From SAR116 cluster bacterium AG-447-A06 (lineage in GTDB: Bacteria > Pseudomonadota > Alphaproteobacteria > Puniceispirillales > Puniceispirillaceae): a DNA stretch of 39,479 nt. Numbering within the stretch: the first letter of the stretch is position 1; the number at the start of each line of letters is the position of its first letter. Where the stretch lies: assembly GCA_003212345.1 (NCBI GenBank), contig QCPZ01000013.1, positions 1 to 39,479 on the forward strand, in the 5' to 3' direction. Shown piece after piece: positions 25,662 through 34,067 of the stretch. Under the pieces are notes generated by a model that did no database searches, had not been told where the DNA came from, and saw only the letters and a program-made list of their open reading frames with translations. The position numbers and the translations under genes are program-made.

Positions 25662-26807
25662 TCAACCACTTTCAGGTTTTGCACTAATCAACTGCCGCCC
25701 CCCTTGGTCAACAAGCTGTAACCGATGCGCAGACAGCGCATTTTGCAACGCTTCTTGGGATCCGGCTAGGCGCAAATACAATTGTCCGCCCCGAGTATCG
25801 AGTGTGATAATATCATAACTTTGTATCACCGCAATCTCATCCAAAGCAATTAGACGTTTGGCCCATTCTTTCAGCGATGTCACTGGCAAAAATACAGTTA
25901 TATGGCCACTTTCGCTGTTATCAATCAGATTTGCCCTCTGCCAGCTTTCATTCATCTTCTCAATAATTTTTTGGCGCATAATATCGAAGTCACTCGCAGT
26001 GAAATTTTCCAGAGTACTCTGGTCACCGTGTAGAATATCGGTAATCATATGGCCGGTCTTGTCAAACAAACGTGCGGTGATTGTGACCAAGGGCTTGGAA
26101 CCCTCATAATCTAACGACGCCGCAACCAAAAGAACCTGTTCCGCACGCACCAGCCTAGCGGCATTTTTAAGCTTGGCCGGGTTCGCAATGATCAAGTCCT
26201 CCCCACGAAATTGTCTCTCATTGATCAAATTACGCTCCAGCTGGCGAAAAGATAACAGCCCATCATAGGCTGCAACCGCATTCCACCAGCCAGCAATCCA
26301 TTGATTATCCCTTTGCCACGCCCGCGCTCCATCCGGCCCACTCCAAATAGGAATGACTAGAACGGGCGGGCTTTGCAATTCAGACCAGCTCAGTTGGGCT
26401 GTTATCATGGCTTGGCGTAACCTTGCAGCATCAAAACAAAAGTCCAATATCGCGATATAGCGTTGATCCAGATAATTTTCTTCTACGATATGGATAAAAT
26501 CAGAAAAATCATCAAGATCATGCAATGTCATGAACTTATGTCGCGCGTCATTTGTCAGAAGAATCCGGTCCAGCACCGTTGAAAACGCCTGCTCCGCGGC
26601 CTTGCGCACACCAATGTCGCGAGCGATGGACGCGGTTTCGGCCCGCTGGTCAATTGAAATATTCGAGACGCCGAAAACCGGCTCGGCACACCAGCTATTC
26701 ATGGCCATCGCTGGTTTTACCGCCAGAGAGCCAAGCAGCAAAAAGGCCAGCAGTCTGCCCTTCCAGCGAAATATTACGAGGGAATGAAAGATAAATGCTG
26801 CGCGCAT
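25662..26807 (-). CDS. DUF2066 family exported protein
   Basis: A 381-residue protein of the DUF2066 family, of unknown function. The N-terminus has a positively charged region, a hydrophobic segment (LLAFLLLGSLAV) and a signal peptidase-like site (KPAMA before MNSWC), so export to the periplasm is likely. Segments such as VRKAAEQAFSTVLDRILL, VEENYLDQRYIAILDFCFD and SWSELQSPPVLVIPIWSG match the usual pattern. The C-terminal half (ITVFLPVTSLKEWAKR, GGQLYLRLAGSQEALQ) is less conserved. It lies upstream of hdaA on the same strand and is divergent from purM. A TATAAT on the minus strand at 26827-26822, just before the start, is a possible -10. Confidence 0.85.
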   Translation of the reverse strand: MRAAFIFHSLVIFRWKGRLLAFLLLGSLAVKPAMAMNSWCAEPVFGVSNISIDQRAETASIARDIGVRKAAEQAFSTVLDRILLTNDARHKFMTLHDLDDFSDFIHIVEENYLDQRYIAILDFCFDAARLRQAMITAQLSWSELQSPPVLVIPIWSGPDGARAWQRDNQWIAGWWNAVAAYDGLLSFRQLERNLINERQFRGEDLIIANPAKLKNAARLVRAEQVLLVAASLDYEGSKPLVTITARLFDKTGHMITDILHGDQSTLENFTASDFDIMRQKIIEKMNESWQRANLIDNSESGHITVFLPVTSLKEWAKRLIALDEIAVIQSYDIITLDTRGGQLYLRLAGSQEALQNALSAHRLQLVDQGGRQLISAKPESG

Positions 26808-26821
26808 GCCGTCAAATGCCT

Positions 26822-26827
26822 ATTATA
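26822..26827 (-). promoter_or_regulatory. candidate -10 element for the DUF2066-hdaA transcript
   Basis: A perfect TATAAT on the minus strand, 15 bp before the DUF2066 start codon. No good -35 is seen at 16-18 bp upstream. Use of it would give a leader of fewer than 10 nt. Confidence 0.25.
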
Positions 26828-26890
26828 CGTTTAGACTCTATCGAAACAGATTATCTATACCATACATCAAACTTAATCCCCGAGGCCAGC

Positions 26891-27982
26891 ATGTCTAGCG
26901 GACAAAAACAATCTAGATCCTATAAATATAGTGACACTGGTGTCGATATTGACGAAGGGGATGCGTTGGTTGAAGAAATTGTTCCACATGCCAAACGCAC
27001 AAAGCGGTCTGGTGCTAGCTCCGATCTTGGTGGGTTTGGGGGGCTGTTCGACACAAGGGATGCCGGATTTATCGACCCTGTGCTGGTTGCTGCCACTGAT
27101 GGTGTTGGCACCAAACTGGAACTTGCTAAAGCGACTGGCCTGCACCATGCTGTTGGCATTGATTTAGTGGCCATGTGCGCAAATGATATTTTAGCGCAAG
27201 GAGCCATGCCTCTTTTTTTTCTAGACTATTTTGCAACGGGAAAATTAGATCGCGCGATGGCTATCGATGTCATTGCCGGTATTGCCGATGGCTGTATCGA
27301 GGCTAATTGTGCATTAATTGGCGGAGAAACGGCCGAGATGCCGGGCATGTACCCCGAAGGAACCTATGATCTTGCCGGATTCTGTATTGGAGCTGCTGAG
27401 CGCGGAACGTTGCTGTCGCCGGGTCAACCAAAGGTCGGTGATATTGCCATTGCCCTTCGATCCTCCGGCATTCATTCCAACGGTTTTTCACTGGTTCGAA
27501 AAATCATTGAAATTTCAGGTGCCACCCTTGATGCACCGGCCCCATTTGAGAGTGACGCTGATAATCTTGGTGCTGCATTAATGACCCCAACGCGCATTTA
27601 CCAAAAAGCGGCTGCTACCGCTTTGGCAACTGGCGGAGTTAATGGAATTGTGCATATCACTGGTGGTGGTCTGATCGAAAACCCACCAAGGGTTTTTGAT
27701 AAAGGAGTTTCCTTCCGGCTAGAATGTGCAACGACGCCCTTACCACCTGTTTTCTCCTGGATTCGTGATACAGGCAACATGGAATTATCAGAACTTGCCC
27801 GCACGTTTAACTGTGGCATTGGTCTTATCATCTATGTCGACGCCAGCAAAGCCAGTGAGGTTTTGCACGCCCTCCGAACCGGCCCAGAACCAGAGGCCTA
27901 CATTGTCGGTGATCTTGTTTCGAGGGATGATCAGCCTGCTGTCATCCTTAACGGAGTCGATCATTGGCGCGGGCAGTCATGA
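26891..27982 (+). CDS. purM: phosphoribosylformylglycinamidine cyclo-ligase
   Basis: PurM (363 residues) is AIR synthetase, step five of purine synthesis, which closes the imidazole ring using ATP. Typical segments are YKYSDTGVDIDEGDALVE, DLGGFGGLFDT, AATDGVGTKLELA, CANDILAQGAMPLFFLDY, IGGETAEMPGMYPEGTYD, GIHSNGFSLVRK and HITGGGLIENPPR. I place the start at ATG 26891 (MSSGQKQSR) because GAGG stands 6 nt upstream; the frame stays open further upstream but that extension overlaps the divergent DUF2066 start. It overlaps purN by four bases. Confidence 0.98.
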   Translation: MSSGQKQSRSYKYSDTGVDIDEGDALVEEIVPHAKRTKRSGASSDLGGFGGLFDTRDAGFIDPVLVAATDGVGTKLELAKATGLHHAVGIDLVAMCANDILAQGAMPLFFLDYFATGKLDRAMAIDVIAGIADGCIEANCALIGGETAEMPGMYPEGTYDLAGFCIGAAERGTLLSPGQPKVGDIAIALRSSGIHSNGFSLVRKIIEISGATLDAPAPFESDADNLGAALMTPTRIYQKAAATALATGGVNGIVHITGGGLIENPPRVFDKGVSFRLECATTPLPPVFSWIRDTGNMELSELARTFNCGIGLIIYVDASKASEVLHALRTGPEPEAYIVGDLVSRDDQPAVILNGVDHWRGQS

Positions 27983-28668
27983 TCCGCGTTGCCGTTCTAA
28001 TTTCGGGGCGTGGCAGCAATATGACTTACCTTGCTGACGCGATCAAAGATTATAGCATTGCAGCCAAAATTACCGTCGTGATTAGTAACAGGTGTTGTGA
28101 CGGAATCTTCCTTGCACAAGATCGCGGCATTCCAACCAGGGTTATCGAGCGGAAAAATTTTGACACACAGGCCGAGCATGAGGCTGCCATCGCCGCAGCC
28201 ATTAATTATCACCGGTCTGAATATATATTTCTAGCTGGATTTATGGCCATTTTAAGTGGTGATTTCGTCAATCAGTTTGCTGGGCAAATTATCAACATTC
28301 ATCCCTCATTGCTCCCAGCTTTTAAAGGCCTTAACACTCATCAACGTGCCATTGAAAAAAATGCTGCAAAGCATGGTGTTACGGTACATATGGTCACCGC
28401 GGCACTCGATGAAGGGCCAATGATTGCCCAAGCAAGTCTTCCCCTAATGGCCAGTGATACCGCCGACAGCCTAGCAGCACGGGTGCTTCAGCTAGAACAT
28501 AAGATTTACCCGTTTGTTTTATTCGGGTTGGCAAAAAAATTTCTATCCTTATCACCGGAAGGGGCTCGCTGGCGCACTCCGTCATCCGCCCTAGCCGATG
28601 CACCTGTGTCAATGCGAGATTTGCTTGCTCAATATCTTATCTGGCCCACACTTACATTAGAGGATTGA
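27979..28668 (+). CDS. purN: phosphoribosylglycinamide formyltransferase
   Basis: PurN (229 residues) transfers the formyl group of 10-formyltetrahydrofolate to GAR, step three of purine synthesis. ISGRGSNM binds the phosphate. The catalytic residues Asn106, His108 (INIHPSLLP) and Asp144 (DEGPMIAQ) fall at the same positions as in the E. coli enzyme when counted from ATG 27979. That start overlaps the purM stop (ATGA), supporting translational coupling. The C-terminus (about 25 residues after WRTPSSAL) is family-variable. An intrinsic terminator follows at 28754. Confidence 0.97.
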   Translation: MIRVAVLISGRGSNMTYLADAIKDYSIAAKITVVISNRCCDGIFLAQDRGIPTRVIERKNFDTQAEHEAAIAAAINYHRSEYIFLAGFMAILSGDFVNQFAGQIINIHPSLLPAFKGLNTHQRAIEKNAAKHGVTVHMVTAALDEGPMIAQASLPLMASDTADSLAARVLQLEHKIYPFVLFGLAKKFLSLSPEGARWRTPSSALADAPVSMRDLLAQYLIWPTLTLED

Positions 28669-28753
28669 GCAATGAACTGTTATGTTGATTTGCGGTGCCG
28701 ATTCGGTCATAAATTGGAGGCTATCTTGAATAGACATTTTAGGTTAAAGACTA

Positions 28754-28780
28754 GTGATGCAATCCTAGCATCACCTTTTT
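28754..28780 (+). terminator. intrinsic terminator of the purMN operon
   Basis: GTGATGC (28754-28760), a 7-nt loop and GCATCAC (28768-28774) form a perfect 7-bp stem followed by CTTTTT. It stands 85 bp after the purN stop and just before the ribosome binding site of the small membrane peptide, so it could also attenuate that gene. Confidence 0.65.
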
Positions 28781-28798
28781 ACCAAGGAGTTGGCGATC

Positions 28799-28930
28799 AT
28801 GGATACAAAATCGTTGGATAAGCAAGGCAAAGAACATTTGCAGTTTTATTATAATTTTATGTTCGCCAGTAAACTTAGTGTTGTTGTCATCGTGGCGACT
28901 CTTGTCATCATGGCAGCAACATTGCTCTAA
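28799..28930 (+). CDS. 43-residue membrane peptide resembling aa3-type cytochrome oxidase subunit IV
   Basis: The peptide has a hydrophilic N-terminal part (MDTKSLDKQGKEHLQFYYNF) followed by one transmembrane helix (LSVVVIVATLVIMAATLL) that runs to the end. That layout (short charged head containing a His and aromatic residues, one C-terminal helix, about 45 residues) fits the small bacterial aa3 oxidase subunit IV family. A good ribosome binding site AAGGAG (28784-28789) lies 9 nt before the ATG. It is 18 bp after the purMN terminator, so its own transcription or read-through would be needed. No oxidase genes are in the window. The family assignment is tentative; another single-pass small protein is possible. 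Confidence 0.6.
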   Translation: MDTKSLDKQGKEHLQFYYNFMFASKLSVVVIVATLVIMAATLL

Positions 28931-29026
28931 ATGGTAAATACTGGGTTGTTGGTTCTGCATAAAAACGGCAGGCCTTTTTCTCGCAGTTTTATTCGCGTCA
29001 GCCGACACCAATTGAATGAGAGAGGT

Positions 29027-29449
29027 CTATTCTGTGATCTCACATCCAGCAAAGAAATAAGATATTTCAACAGCTGCATTTTCTGGGCTGTCTGAGCCAT
29101 GCACCGAATTGGCTTCAATCGACTCCGCAAAATCCTTACGGATAGTTCCATCAGCCGCATCAGCCGGGTTTGTTGCACCCATGACTTCGCGGTTAGCAAG
29201 AATGGCATTTTTACCCTCAAGCACCTGAAGGACAACCGGCCCCGATGTCATAAAGGCGACAAGGTCATCGAAAAAAGGGCGTTCCTGGTGAACAGCGTAA
29301 AATGCTTTGGCTTCCTTTTCGCTGAGTTGTTTGCGCTTTTGTGCAACAATACGAAGACCGGCAGATTCAAGCCGGGCATTGATCTGACCGGTCAGGTTAC
29401 GGCGTGTTGCATCGGGTTTAATTATTGAGAAAGTTCTTTCGAGTGCCAT
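29027..29449 (-). CDS. ndk: nucleoside diphosphate kinase
   Basis: Ndk (140 residues) moves the gamma phosphate of NTPs to NDPs through a phosphohistidine. It begins [18 protein letters not shown], carries the active-site His117 in NSVHGSDS, and contains [15 protein letters not shown] and [17 protein letters not shown], all diagnostic. The frame extends upstream to 29542, but ATG 29449 is right: AAGGA lies just upstream and the family starts here. It is last of the pepA-holC-ndk group on this strand, with 176 bp after holC that may hold its own promoter. Confidence 0.98.
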   Translation of the reverse strand: MALERTFSIIKPDATRRNLTGQINARLESAGLRIVAQKRKQLSEKEAKAFYAVHQERPFFDDLVAFMTSGPVVLQVLEGKNAILANREVMGATNPADAADGTIRKDFAESIEANSVHGSDSPENAAVEISYFFAGCEITE

Positions 29450-29625
29450 CATGCGTCCTTTTTTATCAAAACACGGTTTATCGCTGCACGTGCTTTTTTG
29501 ATCTAGAAACTTTGTCGCTTTAATAAAGCAAGCCGCAGCCATGGCACAAGATAAAAATAAACTTCACCTCAAAAAGATCCCGTTAACAGTTTCAAGGTAG
29601 CATTGACTAACTTCCACGGATATGC

Positions 29626-30120
29626 TTACGCATCGCGCAGGCGGGACTTTACAGAATCTGAAGAAACCAAACTAGTTTTTTTATCCCATCCCCCTTCCGC
29701 ATTCTGCGCGTAATAGCTAAGGGTCGTATCATCAAGCTCTTGCCATTCTTTCCACTGATTACGTGCTTGTTGCAACTGTGAATCCGACTTCCCATCAAAC
29801 AAACAGAAACACCGCGTAAAACCAGCCCATTGCGCAGGCGCACTCCCATGCAGAAGAAACAGATATTCGGCTTTAATAGGGTTGGCCGCCATATCGCTTG
29901 ACAACCAGACCTGGCAGAACTCAGCGCCATTTGCATCGTCAAGTCCGTGCGGAATCCATGACTCCGGATCAAAAGTCCATAATGAGGTATCAATCGAACT
30001 TGCCGCTGGCATTGGACACAGAACAAGTGCCTTTTGATTTGCAGCAAGCGTCTTCTTCAGGAGAATCAACATAACCTTTTCAAGCCCAGCCTGACCAATT
30101 TGGTAAAAATCAAGCTGCAC
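29626..30120 (-). CDS. holC: DNA polymerase III subunit chi
   Basis: HolC (164 residues) links the clamp loader to single-strand binding protein. The family pattern is seen in MQLDFYQIGQAGLEKVMLIL, in KALVLCPMPAASSIDTSLW and above all in LWTFDPESWIPHG. It lies 16 bp downstream of pepA on the same strand, the usual alphaproteobacterial order. The C-terminal part (YYAQNAEGGWDKK) also fits. Length is normal. Confidence 0.93.
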   Translation of the reverse strand: MQLDFYQIGQAGLEKVMLILLKKTLAANQKALVLCPMPAASSIDTSLWTFDPESWIPHGLDDANGAEFCQVWLSSDMAANPIKAEYLFLLHGSAPAQWAGFTRCFCLFDGKSDSQLQQARNQWKEWQELDDTTLSYYAQNAEGGWDKKTSLVSSDSVKSRLRDA

Positions 30121-30136
30121 CGTTTAAAGCCTAATT

Positions 30137-31621
30137 TTAGTCATCAGATTGCTCCCACTTGTGTGACACGCTAGCCCCTTGCCAATCATCAATTAATCGG
30201 TTCAATAAGCGTACACCATAGCCTGTCCCTCCCTTTGGCACAGTAGCAGTTGCTTTGTCAGACCATGCTTTACCTGCAATATCAAGATGCGCCCATGGAG
30301 TGCGTTCAACAAACCGGGCTAGAAAACAGGCTGCTGTAATGGCGCCACCATACGGCCCCCCAATATTTTTCATATCCGCAATGTGTGATTTAAGCATCCG
30401 GTCATAAGATGGCCCCATTGGCATTCGCCAAACACCTTCCTCGGTTTGCCTACCCGCATCCTCAAGCTGGCTTGCCAAATCATCACTATTAGCAAAAAGC
30501 CCGCCATATTCCTTGCCGAGAGAGGCAATGATTGCCCCTGTTAACGTAGCTAAATTGACGATAGCGTGTGGCTTGAATCGCGTTTCAGAATAATGCAAGG
30601 CATCAGCAAGAACAAGGCGACCCTCGGCATCTGTATTTATCACCTCAATTGTTTTCCCAGACATTGCGGTTACAACGTCACCCGGTCTTTGAGCATTACC
30701 ATCTGGCATATTTTCAACAAGACCTATCACGCCGACAATATTCTTATTCAGCTTGCGTCCAGCAATCGCACACATCGCACCAGTTACCGCTGCAGCTCCA
30801 CCCATATCCCATTTCATGTCCTCCATGCCCTTTGGAGGTTTTAACGAAATACCACCAGTATCAAATGTGACACCTTTTCCGACAAAAGCGAATGGTGGCT
30901 CATCGCCACCTCCCCTCCAATTCATCACTACCATCCGAGACTCGCGACGGCTACCCTGACCAACGCCGAGAAGCGCTCCCATGCCAAGCTTTTCCATGGC
31001 GGTTTCATCCAAAACTTCAACCTCAAGTCCAAGCGAAGATAAAGCTGAGCAACGGTTGGCGAATTCAACAGGATATAATTTATTAGCCGGCTCAAAAACA
31101 AGGTCTCGTGCGAAGAAAACGCCATTTGCAAGAGCCTGACGATCTTGATAAACACTCACGTTTTCATCGAGTGCTTCGCCGCCAACACAAAGGCGAACCA
31201 TGACATCGTCTTTTTCCTTCTCAGTAAAATACCTGTCAAAATGATATGAAGCCAGATTCGCTCCAAATAAGACATCAGCCAAAACCGTTGGAGCCAATTT
31301 ATGATCAGGCATCCAACCCATTTTGGACGCGGTTCCATTCAACGCCGAAAAAAGCTTACCACCCAGTTTTTCGGCTTCAATGCCCGATGCCAGCTTGTCA
31401 CCAGTCCCGATCAACAAATAGCTATTCGTGTCGGTGTAGATCATCAGGCTTTTGCCAAATTTCCCAGTAAATTGAGCCAGCGCCATAGTTCTAATCAAAT
31501 GGGCCGCAATATTCCGTTCAAGATGAGGTATTATTTCACCGTTTTTGCCAATCAAACAGATGGTTGCCACATCGCCTTTTGGGCTAGTTTTGGAAAAGCT
31601 AAGCTTTAATTTAGCAGGCAT
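30137..31621 (-). CDS. pepA: leucyl aminopeptidase (M17)
   Basis: A cytosolic metallo-aminopeptidase (494 residues) that releases N-terminal residues. The catalytic domain carries FVGKGVTFDTGGISLKPP, MEDMKWDMGGAAAVTG and the family signature NTDAEGRLVLADAL, giving the Lys, Asp and Glu ligands of the two-metal centre. The C-terminus contains GGAITAACFLARFV and HLDIAGKAW. Family members can also bind DNA in E. coli, but the sequence does not show whether this one does. It is the first gene of pepA-holC and is divergent from lptF, again a common alphaproteobacterial layout. Confidence 0.97.
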   Translation of the reverse strand: MPAKLKLSFSKTSPKGDVATICLIGKNGEIIPHLERNIAAHLIRTMALAQFTGKFGKSLMIYTDTNSYLLIGTGDKLASGIEAEKLGGKLFSALNGTASKMGWMPDHKLAPTVLADVLFGANLASYHFDRYFTEKEKDDVMVRLCVGGEALDENVSVYQDRQALANGVFFARDLVFEPANKLYPVEFANRCSALSSLGLEVEVLDETAMEKLGMGALLGVGQGSRRESRMVVMNWRGGGDEPPFAFVGKGVTFDTGGISLKPPKGMEDMKWDMGGAAAVTGAMCAIAGRKLNKNIVGVIGLVENMPDGNAQRPGDVVTAMSGKTIEVINTDAEGRLVLADALHYSETRFKPHAIVNLATLTGAIIASLGKEYGGLFANSDDLASQLEDAGRQTEEGVWRMPMGPSYDRMLKSHIADMKNIGGPYGGAITAACFLARFVERTPWAHLDIAGKAWSDKATATVPKGGTGYGVRLLNRLIDDWQGASVSHKWEQSDD

Positions 31622-31656
31622 TTTTGTCTCATTTTTTAGTTACAAAGGATCCCTAG

Positions 31657-31685
31657 TTAAAACAAACCTAGCGTATGACTGTCAA
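31657..31685 (-). promoter_or_regulatory. candidate pepA promoter
   Basis: On the minus strand TTGACA (31685-31680) is followed after 17 bp by TTTTAA (31662-31657), 35 bp before the pepA start. The -35 is perfect and the -10 is weak. It lies in the divergent pepA-lptF gap. Confidence 0.4.
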
Positions 31686-31757
31686 TCCAACCAATTTGTA
31701 ATGCTATAGGTTTTGCCATCACGTATGCGTTTGTGCTATCCAGAATCCACAACACAC

Positions 31758-32885
31758 ATGAGGTTTAATGTGCAGTTCAGCCTGTATATCTTTAATCAGC
31801 TTTTTAGAACCACTCTTGCGTTAACATTAGTGCTGGTTGGGATCATCTGGCTATTTCAAACAATCCGCATTCTCGAACTTTTGGTTAATCGAGGCGCCGC
31901 GGTTGGCGACTTTCTGCTGATGTCGATTGCCTCAATGCCACTGTGGCTCATGATTGCAATTCCAATTTCTGGATTTATTGCGGTAAATTGGGTATTTAAC
32001 CGCATTTTGGCAGATCGTGAATTGCTCGTTATGCAATCCATTGGCCTCAGCCCACTTCAATTGGCCAAGGCGCCAATTGCACTTGGCGTCGTGCTGACCA
32101 CATTTCTTGTGTTCAATTCTGTCTATTTGTTGCCAACATCCTTTGGCGTATATAAGGATTTACAATTCAAATTGCGTAATGGCATTCCCACAATTTTGCT
32201 AAGGGAAAGTGTTTTCATTGAGGTCGTTGACAACATGACCATGTTCATTGGGGCCCGTGACAATAATGATGTTATGAGAGATATTTTTATCCATGACGCC
32301 CGCATCCAAAATCGTATCATTACCATAACAGCGGAAGCTGGAGAATTTATTGACCGAAATGGCACCCCCACACTTGTCCTGCAAAATGGGGAACGATCTG
32401 AGAGAAATGCCGAGGGCCAAAGCGGCGCGGTTTTGTTGTTTGACTCCCATTCTGTAACCATCACTCGGACTACCAATCAACCAACCAAGCGCTCCACGAT
32501 TGATATCAACGAAGATACAATCGGTAATTTACTATCACCAGAAACGGCGCCGTCATCTCAGTACTATTTGCAACGAAATGCCGAAGGGCACTATCGAATC
32601 GCCTCACCATTTCTTGGACTTGGATTGGTATTATTGTCAGCAGCCATTATTTTAAGAGGGCAAATTCGCCGGGATTTATGGGGGCGAAGAGCTAGCACCA
32701 ATATTTTAGCCTGTGTTTTGGTGATCATCATGGTAGTGATTTCACGCGGCCTCGTAACCAATAATGCAAACCTGTGGCCACTGCTTCATCTTAGCGTTTT
32801 TATTCCGATCATACTCAGTATTTGGTTTCTTCACCCTGGCAACATAGCGAAAAAGCCATCACTCCCGAATAAGAGGTTTGCATGA
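31758..32885 (+). CDS. lptF: LPS export ABC transporter permease LptF
   Basis: LptF (375 residues) is one of the two inner-membrane permeases that, with LptB and LptG, extract lipopolysaccharide and pass it to LptC. Membrane spans are visible near the N-terminus (FRTTLALTLVLVGIIWLF), at residues 55-85 (MSIASMPLWLMIAIPISGF) and around 85-120. A periplasmic beta-jellyroll region follows, and the remaining spans are near the C-terminus (FLGLGLVLLSAAIIL, ILACVLVIIMVVISRG). I chose ATG 31758 (MRFNVQFSLYIFN) from the family's usual N-terminus; in-frame starts at 31713 (TTG) and 31725 (ATG) are possible. Its stop overlaps the lptG start (ATGA). Confidence 0.93.
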   Translation: MRFNVQFSLYIFNQLFRTTLALTLVLVGIIWLFQTIRILELLVNRGAAVGDFLLMSIASMPLWLMIAIPISGFIAVNWVFNRILADRELLVMQSIGLSPLQLAKAPIALGVVLTTFLVFNSVYLLPTSFGVYKDLQFKLRNGIPTILLRESVFIEVVDNMTMFIGARDNNDVMRDIFIHDARIQNRIITITAEAGEFIDRNGTPTLVLQNGERSERNAEGQSGAVLLFDSHSVTITRTTNQPTKRSTIDINEDTIGNLLSPETAPSSQYYLQRNAEGHYRIASPFLGLGLVLLSAAIILRGQIRRDLWGRRASTNILACVLVIIMVVISRGLVTNNANLWPLLHLSVFIPIILSIWFLHPGNIAKKPSLPNKRFA

Positions 32886-33988
32886 GCCAGTTTGCACCTT
32901 TTGGCACACTATTCCGCTATTTTGCTATGAAGTTTGTTGCCTGGATCACGCTTTGTTTATTTGGTCTTGCAGCTATCATCAGTCTTATTCAAACCGTCGA
33001 GCTTGTTCGTCGCGTGAGTGTACTAACTAATACAAAGCCAAATGTTAATTTCTTGAACATGGCCCTACTTAATTTACCAGCAGTTATTGAGATGATCTTG
33101 CCCTTTGCCATGCTGACTGGCGCGATGTTGTGTTTTTCTTCGTGGAACCGAAGCAATGAATTTGTCGCAGTGCGTGGGTTTGGTCAATCAATCTGGGCTG
33201 CACTGGGTCCTGCGTTATTTTCAGCATTTCTTTTTGGCATGCTGTTCGTCACTGTGGTAAATCCTATTGGTGCGGTTACATCGACACGCCATGAGGCGCA
33301 AATGGCTAAGATTTTTGGCGAAGCAGATAAAAGCTTTTCTATTTCGGCTGATGGAGTTTGGCTTCGTGATAAGATCAAGGATGGTAAATTAATCATTCGC
33401 GGTGATGCCTTGAATGCCGAAATGGCAAGCATTATTAACCCAGTCATTTATTTGTATGAAAATGATATTCAATTGAGGGCTCTATACCGAGCGAATGTTA
33501 TGCAACTAACCGACAAGGGTTGGATGCTAGATCAAGCAACACGCTGGCACACAGATGGAAGGCAAACAGATTTGGGAAATATAATTTTGCCAACAGGGCT
33601 TGAAGCATTGGATTTACGCCAATCAGGGCTGCTTCCACAATCAATCTCGATCTATTTATTACCAAAGTTCATTTCCTCGCTCGAACGAGCCGGTATCCCA
33701 GCAACCCAATACCGATTTCACCTCTATAAAACGTTGTCTATACCGCTATTAATGATGGGGATAGCCATGCTAGCCGCTCGTATAACCTTAACTTATACAT
33801 CACGGAGCCATAGCTCACGTTTATTTCTGCGTGGTGCCTTGCTCTCAATCGTCATTTTCATGTTTAGTTATTTTATGCAGATTTTAGGATCATCTCTGAG
33901 AGTTCCGATGTCGGTTGCCGCTTGGACACCTGCTGCCGTGATCGCTCTGCTGGGTGCCATTATTCTTGCCCGGACTGACGAAAGCTGA
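32882..33988 (+). CDS. lptG: LPS export ABC transporter permease LptG
   Basis: LptG (368 residues) is the second permease of the LptB2FG complex. It has an N-terminal membrane span (WITLCLFGLAAIISLIQTV), a second pair (NLPAVIEMILPFAMLTGAML and LGPALFSAFLFGMLFV), a periplasmic region with VWLRDKIKDGKLIIRGDA, and C-terminal spans (YKTLSIPLLMMGIAMLAA, GALLSIVIFMFSYFMQIL). Its start overlaps the lptF stop by four bases. In E. coli and many Alphaproteobacteria lptD lies next to surA in this neighbourhood. Here lptG is followed after 79 bp directly by surA. Confidence 0.95.
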   Translation: MSQFAPFGTLFRYFAMKFVAWITLCLFGLAAIISLIQTVELVRRVSVLTNTKPNVNFLNMALLNLPAVIEMILPFAMLTGAMLCFSSWNRSNEFVAVRGFGQSIWAALGPALFSAFLFGMLFVTVVNPIGAVTSTRHEAQMAKIFGEADKSFSISADGVWLRDKIKDGKLIIRGDALNAEMASIINPVIYLYENDIQLRALYRANVMQLTDKGWMLDQATRWHTDGRQTDLGNIILPTGLEALDLRQSGLLPQSISIYLLPKFISSLERAGIPATQYRFHLYKTLSIPLLMMGIAMLAARITLTYTSRSHSSRLFLRGALLSIVIFMFSYFMQILGSSLRVPMSVAAWTPAAVIALLGAIILARTDES

Positions 33989-34067
33989 TTTATAGAGGGA
34001 ACAATTTTAAGGGTACGAAAGCTCTTAATGATCGTCGAAGACCAAATTCCAACTGAAAACGAAAACA

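Noticed and set aside
28672-28821. Plus-strand frame of 49 codons directly after purN.
   Set aside because: It reads through the purMN terminator hairpin and overlaps the better-supported membrane peptide; no family is recognised.
28972-29003. AAAAACGGCAGGCCTTTTT considered as a bidirectional terminator between the membrane peptide and ndk.
   Set aside because: The paired part leaves too small a loop or needs a bulge; not convincing.
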